Shown here piece by piece: positions 1 to 8,165 of a stretch of DNA of 64,000 nucleotides. Numbering within the stretch: the first letter of the stretch is position 1; each line of letters opens with the position of its first letter. Below the pieces are notes generated by a model. It made no database searches, was not told where the DNA came from, and worked only from the letters and a program-made list of their open reading frames with translations. Source of the stretch: Gottfriedia sp002574545 (lineage in GTDB: Bacteria; Bacillota; Bacilli; Bacillales; Bacillaceae_G). Location: assembly GCA_052180195.1 (NCBI GenBank), contig CP197469.1; one strand, given 5' to 3'. A program made the position numbers and the translations under genes.

Positions 1-59
1 CTTTAGAAGATAGCGAAGCGTTACAAAAAATGATCGAGGTGGTGAATAAGCATGAGTAA
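1..59 (+). CDS. addB: AddB, C-terminal end (partial)
   Basis: The frame beginning at base 3 stays open from the window edge and reads LEDSEALQKMIEVVNKHE before a TAA at 57-59. It overlaps the start of addA by 8 bases, the translationally coupled addB-addA arrangement usual in Bacillaceae. Only about 18 residues are visible, none of them a diagnostic motif, so the identity rests on position. AddB is the second helicase/nuclease-like subunit of the AddAB double-strand-break resection enzyme. Confidence 0.7.
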   Translation, partial: LEDSEALQKMIEVVNKHE

Positions 60-3000
60 AGAAGAAAATAACCAAAGTAAAACAACATGGACAGTCGACC
101 AGCAAAAGGCGATCGATTTCGAAGGCTCCGATATTCTTGTAGCCGCTGCCGCTGGTTCGGGCAAGACGGCTGTCCTTGTTGAACGTATTATCCAAAAAAT
201 CATTCGTGATGAAAATCCCATAAATGTTGATGAATTACTTGTTGTTACTTTTACAAAAGCAAGTGCCCAGGAAATGAAAGAAAGGATCGGGATTGCATTA
301 GAGAAACAACTTGTAAATAATCCTGAATCTGAACATTTAAGGAAACAAGCATCTTTATTAAATAAGGCTTCAATCTCAACTATTCATTCATTTTGTACTG
401 AAGTCATTCGATCAAATTATTATATGGTAGAATTAGATCCAAACTTCCGAACTGCAGAAGAAATTGAGATTCAATTATTAATGGATGAAGTGTTAGAAGA
501 GTTGATGGAGTCAGAATATAGTGATGAAACGAATCTAGTCTTCTTTGATTTAGTTGATCGATATACTAGTGATCGTGATGATAATGATCTACCAAAATTA
601 ATATTAAAGCTCTATCGTCATGCAATTTCTAACCCGAATCCAAGTGAGTTTTTAAATGCATTCATTCATCAATATACTATTGAGGGTAAACCGGTTGATG
701 AGATTCCATTTATTCAAGAGCTTAAGAAATTTATTCAAGATGATTTGATTGCTTGTATAAACACATATAAACAAGCTTTGGATATAATTGAAAGTTCTGA
801 TGGCCCAATAAAGTATGCTGATGTGTTTAAAGAGGAATATAGTAATTTAGAATGTTTATTTCATGCTTCAGAAAAATCATGGGAAGAAATAAATGTCGGA
901 CTACAAAAAATAGTATTTAATCGATTGCCAACTATTAAAAAGACAGAGGGAGATCAACAGAAAAAGGAATTAGTAGCGAATTTCCGTAAAGATGTTAAAA
1001 AGAAGATTGATGAGATAAGAGATAAGTATTTTAGTCGAAGTATTGACATTCAATTAAAACAAATAAGTGAATTAAAGCCTTTAGTTGAAAAGTTAATTGG
1101 TCTTGTTAATCGATTTATCGTGTTATTTAAACAGGCAAAAATGGAAAATGGAATTTTAGATTTCAATGATTTAGAACATTATGCACTTGAAATTTTAAAG
1201 GAAAAAAACGAAAAAGATTTATTAGTCCCTTCTTCAGTTGCAAGAGTTTACCAAGAAAAATTTAGTGAAGTGCTAGTTGATGAATACCAAGATACGAACT
1301 ATGTACAAGAATCGATTTTAAGATTAATCACAAAAGGCACAGGAGCTTCTGGTAATCTTTTTATGGTTGGGGATGTTAAACAATCGATTTATCGCTTTCG
1401 ATTAGCAGAACCACAGCTATTTATAAATAAATACAATTTATATGAAAAAGAGAAAAATGAAAGAACTGGCTTGAGAATCGATTTATCTAAAAACTTTAGA
1501 AGTAGAGCGGAAGTATTAGATGCAACCAATTTTATTTTTCAACAAATTATGGGAAGAGAAATTGGTGGAATTGAGTACGATGAAGATGCGATGCTAAAGC
1601 TTGGTGCGAGCTATCCTGAATACTCAGACTGCGCTGCTGAATTAATCTTATTAACGAATTCGGATGAAGAAGAAAATGAACCTGAGTATAGTGAACAAGA
1701 AGACGATGATCTTGTTGAAGAAAAGCTTGAACAAATTGAAGCAAGGTACGTAGCAAGAAGAATAAAGGATTTAGTTGAAAGTGAATATTTAGTAACTGAA
1801 AAGTCTGGAGAAATGCGACCGGTAAAATATAATGATATCGCTATTTTAGCTCGTTCATTATCGAATGCTGATTTGTATATAGAAGAATGTAAAGTGTTAG
1901 GTATCCCGCTATATGCAGAGAAATCAAAGGATTTATTTGAAACAATTGAAGTGGTCGTCTTTATAAATTTATTAAAGCTAATCGATAATACCATTCAAGA
2001 TATTCCGCTTGCATCAGTCTTACGTTCTCCGATTGTTGGACTTTCAGAACCGGAATTAACGATGATTAGACTTAATCATAAAAATGGTTCTTTTTACGAT
2101 GCATGTCAAGATTATGTAAATAATTATGAAAACCGTCATAAACAGCTTACAATTAAATTAGTAAATTTCTTTGAACAAATAAAGGAATGGAAACGACTTG
2201 TTAAAAGGGAGACACTTTCAATCTTTATTTGGAAGGTTTTAAAAGAATCTACATACTATGATTTTGTCGGAGGGTTACCGGGTGGTAAACAAAGGCAAGC
2301 GAATTTAATTACGATATTTGATCGTGCAAAAGCATTAGAAGAATCAAACTATAGAAGTCTATTTCAGTTTTTAAGATTTTTAGATCGTATGCAAGAAAGA
2401 GATGAAAAGCTAGATGAGGTTCGTATTTTAAGTGATCAAGAAAATGTTGTTCAAATGATGACAATCCACAAAAGTAAGGGATTAGAGTTTCCTGTAGTGT
2501 TTGTCGTGAATACATCAAAGCAATTTAATATGCAAGATTTAAGGGCCAAATTCATTTTACAAAAAGAATTAGGTCTTGGTATGAATTTTGTTCACCCTAC
2601 GTATCGTACAACTAATTCAACTCTTTTGAAGGAAACAATCAAGCGAAAGGAACATGAAGAGTTAATTTCCGAGGAGTTACGAATTCTTTATGTTGCATTA
2701 ACTCGTGCAAGAGAAAAGCTTATTTTAGTAGGTAAAGTAAATGATGCCCAAAAAATGATTGAAAGCTGGAAGGAAATTGAAAATCATAAAGAGTGGCTTC
2801 TGCCATTAAACGTTATTAGTGGAGCTAAAAGCTATCTTGATTGGATTGGTCCTTCGATTATTCGTCACGATTCTAGTAATGCTATTAGACTTGAAGATGA
2901 TTTGTGGCATGCAAAAAATGAAATTCAGTTTTACCCGTGTCGTTGGAATTATTCAATTGTCGATGCTTCTACAATTCAATCATTCGAAGCTGAGGAAGTA

Positions 3001-3792
3001 GAAAATAATAAAGTCGAAGTATTCCACGCTTTTCAGTCAAAGGAACCGATTCAAATTAACAATGATGAGCTTTATGAAAAACTTGAGTACCAATTAAACT
3101 GGCAATATCATCATAGACAATCAACTCTACATCGACCGAAACAATCAGTTACTGAATTAAAAAGAAAATTGCAAGAGGAAGATCCATATAGTCAAAGATT
3201 TACAGCGACTAAAACAAAAGGTTTTCCACTTGAAAGACCAAAATTTATGTCAGAACAAAAATTGAATTCAGCTGAAAAAGGAACTGCGACCCATGCTGTT
3301 ATGCAAAATTTAGACTATCAATTTGTTTCATCTCATGAAGAAATTATAAATCAGATAAATAGTATGGTTGTTAAAGAGTTAATAACGAAAGAGCAAGGGG
3401 AAGCTGTAAATAGCTTGGAGATTTTTGAATTCTGTCAGTCAGAGCTAGGTCAATTAGTGAAAAACTCAAATCAAAAGCTGCGCGAAGTACCATTTAGTTA
3501 TGGTGTATCTTCAAAAGAAATATATAAAGATTGGGAAGACGAAGAGGAAGTTATATTAATCCAAGGGATTATTGATTTACTTTTAATTGATGGAGACGAG
3601 GTTATATTACTAGATTATAAAACTGACCGAACTAGTGCATTTGCAACAAGGGAAGCATTGAAGCAAGAAGCTGTTAGAAGATACGGGGTTCAACTCGATC
3701 TTTATTCAAAGGCAATTGAAGCAGGTATGGATAAATTAGTTAAAGCTAAGTATCTATACTTTTTCGATGGGGGTCATATCGTAAAGTTATAG
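52..3792 (+). CDS. addA: AddA, helicase/nuclease subunit of AddAB
   Basis: This 1246-residue protein matches the roughly 1230-residue AddA family. AddA is the ATP-dependent 3'-5' helicase and nuclease subunit that resects double-strand breaks to Chi and loads RecA. Visible UvrD-type motifs are Walker A AAAAGSGKT (about 31-39), Walker B VDEYQDTN (about 409), SKNFRSRAEVL (about 483), MTIHKSKGLEFPVV (about 803) and LYVALTRAREKL (about 880). The C-terminal RecB-like nuclease has LLDYKTDR (about 1187), which supplies the catalytic Asp-x-Lys. The ATG follows an AGGTGG ribosome binding site inside the end of addB, so the two genes form one operon. A terminator follows directly. All key residues are intact. 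Confidence 0.97.
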   Translation: MSKEENNQSKTTWTVDQQKAIDFEGSDILVAAAAGSGKTAVLVERIIQKIIRDENPINVDELLVVTFTKASAQEMKERIGIALEKQLVNNPESEHLRKQASLLNKASISTIHSFCTEVIRSNYYMVELDPNFRTAEEIEIQLLMDEVLEELMESEYSDETNLVFFDLVDRYTSDRDDNDLPKLILKLYRHAISNPNPSEFLNAFIHQYTIEGKPVDEIPFIQELKKFIQDDLIACINTYKQALDIIESSDGPIKYADVFKEEYSNLECLFHASEKSWEEINVGLQKIVFNRLPTIKKTEGDQQKKELVANFRKDVKKKIDEIRDKYFSRSIDIQLKQISELKPLVEKLIGLVNRFIVLFKQAKMENGILDFNDLEHYALEILKEKNEKDLLVPSSVARVYQEKFSEVLVDEYQDTNYVQESILRLITKGTGASGNLFMVGDVKQSIYRFRLAEPQLFINKYNLYEKEKNERTGLRIDLSKNFRSRAEVLDATNFIFQQIMGREIGGIEYDEDAMLKLGASYPEYSDCAAELILLTNSDEEENEPEYSEQEDDDLVEEKLEQIEARYVARRIKDLVESEYLVTEKSGEMRPVKYNDIAILARSLSNADLYIEECKVLGIPLYAEKSKDLFETIEVVVFINLLKLIDNTIQDIPLASVLRSPIVGLSEPELTMIRLNHKNGSFYDACQDYVNNYENRHKQLTIKLVNFFEQIKEWKRLVKRETLSIFIWKVLKESTYYDFVGGLPGGKQRQANLITIFDRAKALEESNYRSLFQFLRFLDRMQERDEKLDEVRILSDQENVVQMMTIHKSKGLEFPVVFVVNTSKQFNMQDLRAKFILQKELGLGMNFVHPTYRTTNSTLLKETIKRKEHEELISEELRILYVALTRAREKLILVGKVNDAQKMIESWKEIENHKEWLLPLNVISGAKSYLDWIGPSIIRHDSSNAIRLEDDLWHAKNEIQFYPCRWNYSIVDASTIQSFEAEEVENNKVEVFHAFQSKEPIQINNDELYEKLEYQLNWQYHHRQSTLHRPKQSVTELKRKLQEEDPYSQRFTATKTKGFPLERPKFMSEQKLNSAEKGTATHAVMQNLDYQFVSSHEEIINQINSMVVKELITKEQGEAVNSLEIFEFCQSELGQLVKNSNQKLREVPFSYGVSSKEIYKDWEDEEEVILIQGIIDLLLIDGDEVILLDYKTDRTSAFATREALKQEAVRRYGVQLDLYSKAIEAGMDKLVKAKYLYFFDGGHIVKL

Positions 3793-3822
3793 AAAAAGCG
3801 ATGCTTAATGCATCGCTTTTTT
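3793..3822. terminator. Bidirectional terminator between addA and gerPF
   Basis: A 12-bp stem (AAAAAGCGATGC / GCATCGCTTTTT) with a 5-base loop ends in T runs on both strands. It lies between the convergent addA and gerP transcription units and can serve both. Confidence 0.85.
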
Positions 3823-3827
3823 GTGTA

Positions 3828-4043
3828 TTATAGAGTCGCAACTTCATTTTGATCAACTACATCAGCATCTAAAGTATTCGTTGCACTTGCTCCACTTATT
3901 GTTGCTGGTATAAACCCAGTATTACCTGAGCCTGAGCCGAAATATGATTTTGTTTGCGTTTTTGGTGAGATATTATTAAGATCTCCTGTATTAATATTTC
4001 CTTCGTTGCTTGTGATCACAATTGCACCAAGAAATGTTGGCAT
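3828..4043 (-). CDS. gerPF: GerPF spore germination protein
   Basis: A 71-residue protein, last gene of the gerP operon. GerP proteins are made in the mother cell late in sporulation and are needed for germinants to cross the coat. The sequence has the family pattern of a short beta-rich N-terminus (MPTFLGAIVITSNEG), a Gly/Asn-rich centre with GSGSGNTG, and a polar tail. It is paralogous to GerPA at the other end of the operon: the NVGDAYNIIPK of GerPA corresponds to NTGDLNNISPK here. An AAAGGAGG-type site precedes the ATG and gerPE ends 16 bases upstream. The exact mechanism of the family is not settled. Confidence 0.93.
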   Translation of the reverse strand: MPTFLGAIVITSNEGNINTGDLNNISPKTQTKSYFGSGSGNTGFIPATISGASATNTLDADVVDQNEVATL

Positions 4044-4059
4044 GAAATAACCTCCTTTC

Positions 4060-4674
4060 TTAATCGTTTCTATTTGTTTCTGATGTTTCTTTATTTTGTC
4101 TTGTTACTACTACAGGTACTGAAGGCACACTTGGTGCTACAGGTGCTACTGGTACTATTGTGTGTGGCGTTATGACAGACGAAGATGGTTGAACGGATTG
4201 CATAGGCTGTGCCATCATTGGCTGTAATAGCTGAGAAAAAGTAGGTTGAGCATGACTAGTGCCTGGAGTTTGATAATGTATAGTAGGTGTTGTTGTGGTA
4301 AAATGTCGTATTTGATGTACTCTAGATAACATTAAAGCATTATGAACAGAACCAATAATCGAAACACCGGCTGAGCTTATACCATTATAATTAATTGAAC
4401 CAACTTGGATTGTGGGATTAAGATTTACTCGGTTTAAGTTTACATTAGGAACATATGGAAGATGTGTTGGAATGACTTTAAAAAGTGGATAATATTCAAA
4501 AACATCTTTGTTTACATCAACAAACATATTTCCCTCTTCATGAAGCGCGAGAGCATTTGACTCTGCATTGACTGAAAATGTATCCCCAAACTGTAAAATG
4601 CTTGAAAATAGTACTGTATTTACATCATATCTTTCTACGGAGGCTAAACGAAATCTTGGATCAATTTTAAACAT
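4060..4674 (-). CDS. gerPE: GerPE spore germination protein with long C-terminal extension
   Basis: A 204-residue protein in the gerPE position. The first 120 or so residues look like ordinary GerPE (opening MFKIDPRFRLASVERYDVNT). The rest, from about residue 122, is a low-complexity tail rich in Thr, Pro, Gln, Val and Ser, with repeats such as APVAPSVPSVPVVV. As I recall, family members are usually about 125 residues, so the tail of about 80 residues is unusual. The ATG overlaps the gerPD stop (TAATG), so translation is probably coupled. The role is in coat permeability to germinants. The tail could be a coat-embedding or cross-linking segment, which is inference. Confidence 0.9.
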   Translation of the reverse strand: MFKIDPRFRLASVERYDVNTVLFSSILQFGDTFSVNAESNALALHEEGNMFVDVNKDVFEYYPLFKVIPTHLPYVPNVNLNRVNLNPTIQVGSINYNGISSAGVSIIGSVHNALMLSRVHQIRHFTTTTPTIHYQTPGTSHAQPTFSQLLQPMMAQPMQSVQPSSSVITPHTIVPVAPVAPSVPSVPVVVTRQNKETSETNRND

Positions 4675-4850
4675 TAACTTACAGATAAAGGTACAAATGG
4701 TCCAATAATTAATGATTCTGGTGGTGTGTCAAATATAGAAGATAGTGAAATATTATGAGCATCTCCAACTAAGAATAAGGAAGATGATGAAATGGCTGTA
4801 AATTTTATTTCATCTACTTGTAAATTGCAATTTGTTACATTTAAATTCAT
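4674..4850 (-). CDS. gerPD: GerPD spore germination protein
   Basis: A 58-residue ORF reading MNLNVTNCNLQVDEIKFTAI and ending in GPFVPLSVS. It fills the GerPD slot, with the usual 58-60-residue length and the VGDAHNISLSSIFDTPPES core. Its start overlaps the end of gerPC by four bases (ATGA), and its stop overlaps the gerPE start by one base. An AAAGGATG context just inside gerPC supplies the ribosome binding site. It belongs to the coat-permeability operon and has no enzymatic motif. Confidence 0.93.
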   Translation of the reverse strand: MNLNVTNCNLQVDEIKFTAISSSSLFLVGDAHNISLSSIFDTPPESLIIGPFVPLSVS

Positions 4851-5458
4851 CCTTTATTCTCCTTTCCAATATTATGTGGTAAGTTTTGTAAAAAGGCACT
4901 ATAGGCAGTTCGAATATCTCTTAACATGTGTAAAACGATTTCTTCAGAATATTGTAGAGGGTTATCAGCAAAGTTTGGTTTATTTCTATATAAGTCAATA
5001 TAGTAAGGAATCCTTATATCCATTTGATTTCGTATATCATCGATCATCATTTGACGATAATAATCATCTACAGCAACTCTTAGATCTGTTTCTAATTGGA
5101 GGATGGTTTCTAATGCCTCTTCTTTTAAATGGAAGTGGATTCTTTCTTCTATATATGATTTTAGTGCTTTCATATTATTGTCAGGTTTAATATCTATTTG
5201 TTGATTTTCGACTGTTAAATCATCAAATGTAGGTGCTTGAAGTGGATTCAGACCTATTGTTAACGTACCGTTTAAATTTTCTACTTTTAATTGGTCAAAT
5301 TTATATTCAATTTTATCAATTTTTGTCTCAGGTCTTTGAGAAAGTTCAAGAACAGTAGCCTCAAGCTGAACTACTTTAGCTTTTAATTGTTCAATTATTT
5401 TGGACTGCTCATATAGTAATTGCTCAATTTGGGTCTGTCTTAATTCTAGTTGATTCAT
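4847..5458 (-). CDS. gerPC: GerPC spore germination protein
   Basis: A 203-residue protein, the largest normal member of the gerP operon. Residues 1-45 form a heptad-patterned coiled coil (starting MNQLELRQTQIEQLLYEQ). A beta-rich middle (LNGTLTIGLNPLQAP) and an alpha-helical C-terminal half follow. This architecture and length match GerPC. GAGGG precedes the ATG at good spacing and the stop overlaps the gerPD start. It acts in the spore coat of the mother-cell compartment, where all six GerP proteins are needed for normal germinant access. Confidence 0.94.
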   Translation of the reverse strand: MNQLELRQTQIEQLLYEQSKIIEQLKAKVVQLEATVLELSQRPETKIDKIEYKFDQLKVENLNGTLTIGLNPLQAPTFDDLTVENQQIDIKPDNNMKALKSYIEERIHFHLKEEALETILQLETDLRVAVDDYYRQMMIDDIRNQMDIRIPYYIDLYRNKPNFADNPLQYSEEIVLHMLRDIRTAYSAFLQNLPHNIGKENKG

Positions 5459-5495
5459 AGAATTCCCTCGCTTTCAATTTGCTACAGGAATAAAT

Positions 5496-5693
5496 TTATG
5501 TTTCTTGCGAGGTTTGAACGATTTGACCTGGTTCAGTAATTGGCGGTGCTGGTTCTAAATAATCTCCAGTATTATTCGTTACCGTTCTTGCATTTATATT
5601 TCCTGTTGTTCCGATTTGAAAAACAGATGAGTTTACGATCCCACCAGTTTTTAGCTGATTGATAATAATTGTTTGATGTATATATATATTCAA
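5496..5693 (-). CDS. gerPB: GerPB spore germination protein
   Basis: I place the start at a TTG at 5693, preceded by a near-perfect AAAGGAGG seven bases upstream. This gives a 65-residue protein beginning (M)NIYIHQTIIINQLK. A longer reading from 5756 would run back into gerPA and adds residues unlike GerPB. The core (SSVFQIGTTGNINA and EPAPPITEPGQ) fits the 65-77-residue GerPB family. The gerPA stop lies 13 bases upstream, so the two are co-transcribed. Confidence 0.9.
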   Translation of the reverse strand: MNIYIHQTIIINQLKTGGIVNSSVFQIGTTGNINARTVTNNTGDYLEPAPPITEPGQIVQTSQET

Positions 5694-5706
5694 ACGACAC
5701 CCTCCT

Positions 5707-5928
5707 TTACATGTTTCCAACCATTGGCTGATCAACTTGGTCTTGATCATATACATTTGAAATACTTTTATTGTTATAAACTGTTACATTATCACCTGTA
5801 TTAAACGAACCAGCACCGGCGTACGTTTGAGCACTACTTTTAGGTATGATATTATATGCATCACCCACGTTAACTACAGCGCTACTACCGATACTGACGA
5901 TATTAATTACTCCAACATAAGCAGGCAT
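5707..5928 (-). CDS. gerPA: GerPA spore germination protein
   Basis: First gene of the gerP operon, 73 residues, opening MPAYVGVINIVSIG and carrying a NTGDNVTVYNN motif. It is the close paralogue of GerPF. The AAAGGGTG ribosome binding site stands at normal spacing from the ATG. A sigma-K-type promoter lies 33-61 bases upstream, as expected for mother-cell expression. The gene helps make the coat permeable to germinants. Confidence 0.94.
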   Translation of the reverse strand: MPAYVGVINIVSIGSSAVVNVGDAYNIIPKSSAQTYAGAGSFNTGDNVTVYNNKSISNVYDQDQVDQPMVGNM

Positions 5929-5960
5929 GACTGTACACCCTTTGTTCTTTTTATGATTAT

Positions 5961-5989
5961 GTATTATATGGCCATTTAACCTAAAACGT
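5961..5989 (-). promoter_or_regulatory. Sigma-K-type promoter of the gerP operon
   Basis: On the minus strand CATATAATA (complement of 5962-5970) matches the sigma-K -10 pattern CATAnnnTA exactly. An AC dinucleotide 17 bases upstream (complement of 5988-5989) matches the minimal -35. The B. subtilis gerP operon is known to use sigma-K, so sequence and expectation agree. Confidence 0.75.
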
Positions 5990-6089
5990 GATTGTAGACT
6001 ATGTATTGTTAAGAAGTATTAATTTTTATAAATAGGAAGAAAAGGGGTAAAGGAAAATAAAAAGGGAAGAAATATCTTTTTACTATTAC

Positions 6090-6137
6090 AAAAAAAATAC
6101 TAGCTGCAATTAGAATAAACTAATCGCGAGCTAGCTA
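6090..6137 (-). terminator. Terminator downstream of the yisI-like gene
   Basis: On the minus strand an imperfect stem (outer GCTAGC/GCTAG, inner GATTAG/CTAATT, small internal loop) closes on a TTTATT loop and is followed by eight T. It begins right after the stop of the small Spo0E-like ORF. This argues that the ORF is its own transcription unit, separate from gerP. Confidence 0.65.
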
Positions 6138-6293
6138 TTAAGCTCTCCTTTTAGAAGAGGTAAAGGTCGAAATCATATTCATTAGCCTGTCCAATTCCTG
6201 GCTACATAAAACTGTTTTCTTGTTCGTAAAGCCATATCGTCCCGCATAGTAAACCATTCGGGCCCGTTTTTTCTCTATAACATGAAGCAGCAA
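6138..6293 (-). CDS. yisI: Spo0E-family aspartyl-phosphate phosphatase (YisI-like)
   Basis: A 51-residue minus-strand ORF (TTG at 6293; an in-frame GTG lies at 6302). It contains GRYGFTNKKTVLCSQELDRL, the diagnostic Spo0E-family helix-turn-helix with the S-Q-E-L-D signature. Spo0E-like phosphatases dephosphorylate Spo0A~P and delay sporulation. In B. subtilis yisI sits directly upstream of gerPA, as here, and a terminator follows. The weak point is the start: no ATG stands before the domain, only a GGTG-like site ahead of the TTG. A -10-like TATAAT lies on the minus strand at 6358-6363. It may be poorly translated or starting to decay. Confidence 0.72.
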   Translation of the reverse strand: MLLHVIEKKRARMVYYAGRYGFTNKKTVLCSQELDRLMNMISTFTSSKRRA

Positions 6294-6759
6294 TTTAGTC
6301 ACCAACTTTGTTCAAGAATAGGGAATTATGTCTAGGACTCACGATGTATGTAATGCTATTATACAAAATCATTTTCATATGAGAAGGCATTCGCTAAAAG
6401 AAGTGCAAAACTTACAAAATACTACAATATTCATCTGCATTCCATCATGGGATAGTGGAAATTGAAAGGTTTTTGTTGGATAAACTTTACGGCATGTCGA
6501 ATTGCAAGGAGCCACCTGATGGTATTAAATTTATTTTCGACAGTAGATTACAATCCTAGATTAATATAATTTATGATTTTTAAAAATGAATAATATGTCA
6601 TACGTTTTATGACGGTTAATAGGTATAAAATCATAGTGTATATTTTGAACAATTTGTGAATTTTTTTAAAATCTTTTCCCATTCCATTTCATCTACATTT
6701 TTCCTTATTCAAACACTTATGTTATGATTATTTAGAATATATAATTGGGAGGAAATGAA
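6294..6759. other. Intergenic region with two possible Spo0A boxes
   Basis: No gene can be supported here. It holds TGTCGAA on the plus strand (6495-6501) and the same heptamer on the minus strand (TTCGACA, 6536-6542), both matching the 0A-box core. Either could affect yisI (leftward) or yisL (rightward). The stretch just before yisL is AT-rich leader. Confidence 0.4.
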
Positions 6760-7134
6760 ATGATTCACTTACATATTACATCGTGGGTAATCGCTATTAT
6801 TTTAGCTTTATTTGTTGGGCACGGATACAAAAATGGTTGGAATGTGAAAGTTGCCCACATGATTTTACGTCTTTTATACTTTGTTATCTTAGGAACTGGA
6901 CTGTATTTATTTATTAATATTTCAAATAAAGATAATATGCCGTCTAATATGATGATGCTTTATAACGTAAAAATGACACTTGGTATTCTTATGTTAGGTG
7001 TGTTTGAATATTTTACAGTGTCTTCTAAGAAACATCGTAAAATGGTTGTTCCTGCAACTATTTTTACAGTATTCATTTTAGCTTTATTATATTTAGGATT
7101 TAAATTACCACAAGGTTTTAATTTCTTTGCATAA
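6760..7134 (+). CDS. yisL: YisL, DUF1516 membrane protein
   Basis: A 124-residue integral membrane protein of unknown function, family DUF1516 (UPF0344). Four hydrophobic segments are visible, at about residues 5-20, 32-52, 66-82 and 94-115. A GGGAGG site stands 7 bases before this ATG. An upstream in-frame TTG at 6745 lies inside that site and is unlikely to be used. Length and position (yisI-yisL-yisN-asnO) match B. subtilis, where YisL is 118 residues. A terminator follows immediately. Confidence 0.9.
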   Translation: MIHLHITSWVIAIILALFVGHGYKNGWNVKVAHMILRLLYFVILGTGLYLFINISNKDNMPSNMMMLYNVKMTLGILMLGVFEYFTVSSKKHRKMVVPATIFTVFILALLYLGFKLPQGFNFFA

Positions 7135-7135
7135 T

Positions 7136-7172
7136 AAAAAAACTGTCACAATTTTCTTGTGGCAGTTTTTTG
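7136..7172. terminator. Terminator between yisL and yisN
   Basis: The stem AAAACTGTCACAA / TTGTGGCAGTTTT (one G-T pair) has a short loop and T runs on both sides. It separates convergent genes. Confidence 0.85.
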
Positions 7173-7175
7173 TAT

Positions 7176-7739
7176 TTATGAAAGTTGTGTTAACAGGTAG
7201 CGGTTACCTGTAGCTTTCGTAAGTTCAAATCGATGGTTTTGTTCTTCAAGTGATATTCTAAATTGGTGATATACTGAACAAACAAGTTCTCCATTATCAA
7301 ATACGATGAAATTTACGCCTTCTGACGGCGAACCTTCAGGTTGAAACGAAAGGAAGTTATGACAGTACAAACAATCATATAGGGAAAAATTATGTGTATT
7401 CAGTAGGTAAGCTAAAGTATAAAATGATTCATCAGTTAAATTTTTCAAAAGTGAATCGAAGCTATATAAAAGCTTTCTTTGAATACGAAGGATATCGCCA
7501 TTTTGTAATTTTTTCTTTTTGGAATTCTGGATAATATAATGACCATTTTTTAAAGATGCAGGTACCCACTCTTCATTTATAGAAACTTCAAAATCTTCAT
7601 CGATAAGATCCTCAAGTAAAAATGCCTCATCTGTTTCATCATCGAAAAAGACCCATTCATCATTGATTTCTTCAATTGCTCCAATAGTGAAAGCGCGAGG
7701 TTGCTTTTGAAATAATTGTGATCGATGCTTGAATTGCAT
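7176..7739 (-). CDS. yisN: YisN, DUF2777 protein
   Basis: A 187-residue soluble protein of the Bacillus-specific DUF2777 (YisN) family, function unknown. I choose the ATG at 7739 (MQFKHRSQLF) because GGAGG stands seven bases upstream. The longer frame from 7775 has no such site. The acidic N-terminal half (EEINDEWVFFDDETDEAF) and a CLYCHNF motif at about residue 125 are notable. That motif could bind metal, but no second Cys pair is seen. It lies between yisL and asnO as in B. subtilis. Confidence 0.8.
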   Translation of the reverse strand: MQFKHRSQLFQKQPRAFTIGAIEEINDEWVFFDDETDEAFLLEDLIDEDFEVSINEEWVPASLKNGHYIIQNSKKKKLQNGDILRIQRKLLYSFDSLLKNLTDESFYTLAYLLNTHNFSLYDCLYCHNFLSFQPEGSPSEGVNFIVFDNGELVCSVYHQFRISLEEQNHRFELTKATGNRYLLTQLS

Positions 7740-8165
7740 TAAGTAACCTCCAGTTACAAGCGTTCTGCTGTTCATTGTTTATTTGCATAGGTTCAAGTGA
7801 AAAGTAGTGATTCGGACATTTTATTGAATCATAAAATGAAGTATCTAATACTATTTATTTTCGTTCGAACCTTTTTTTGAATCTCGAATATTGTTTTAAA
7901 TGGATTAGAAATTTTACTCTATTTTCCGACCGGTATTAGGATTTATAAATCTTAATAGCTGCGTTTATTTAAAGCTGCTACTTTTTTCATTTATTGACAT
8001 AACTTAACTATTTTATAACTATGCAAAAATTAAAAAAACGTATGGACAAATAATGAGAAGTTACCAACTTTTTTTGAGAAATTACGCACCTATTTTTATA
8101 AGCAATAATACGATATAGAATTAACTTTAGATTTATAGGGAAATAGCCCAGAAAGGAGAAAAAAC
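7740..8165. other. asnO/yisN upstream region
   Basis: About 425 bases without a gene, AT-rich, containing the leader of asnO. A TTGACA at about 7995 is followed 16-17 bases later only by a weak TAACTA. A few further AT-rich -10-like words lie nearer asnO. I cannot assign a sigma factor with confidence. Confidence 0.35.

Noticed and set aside
6390..6560. Protein-like stretches in two plus-strand frames that could be read as one frameshifted gene relic.
   Set aside because: The frames join only by assuming a shift, no family motif is seen, and no start or ribosome binding site precedes them. Similarity searches would be needed.
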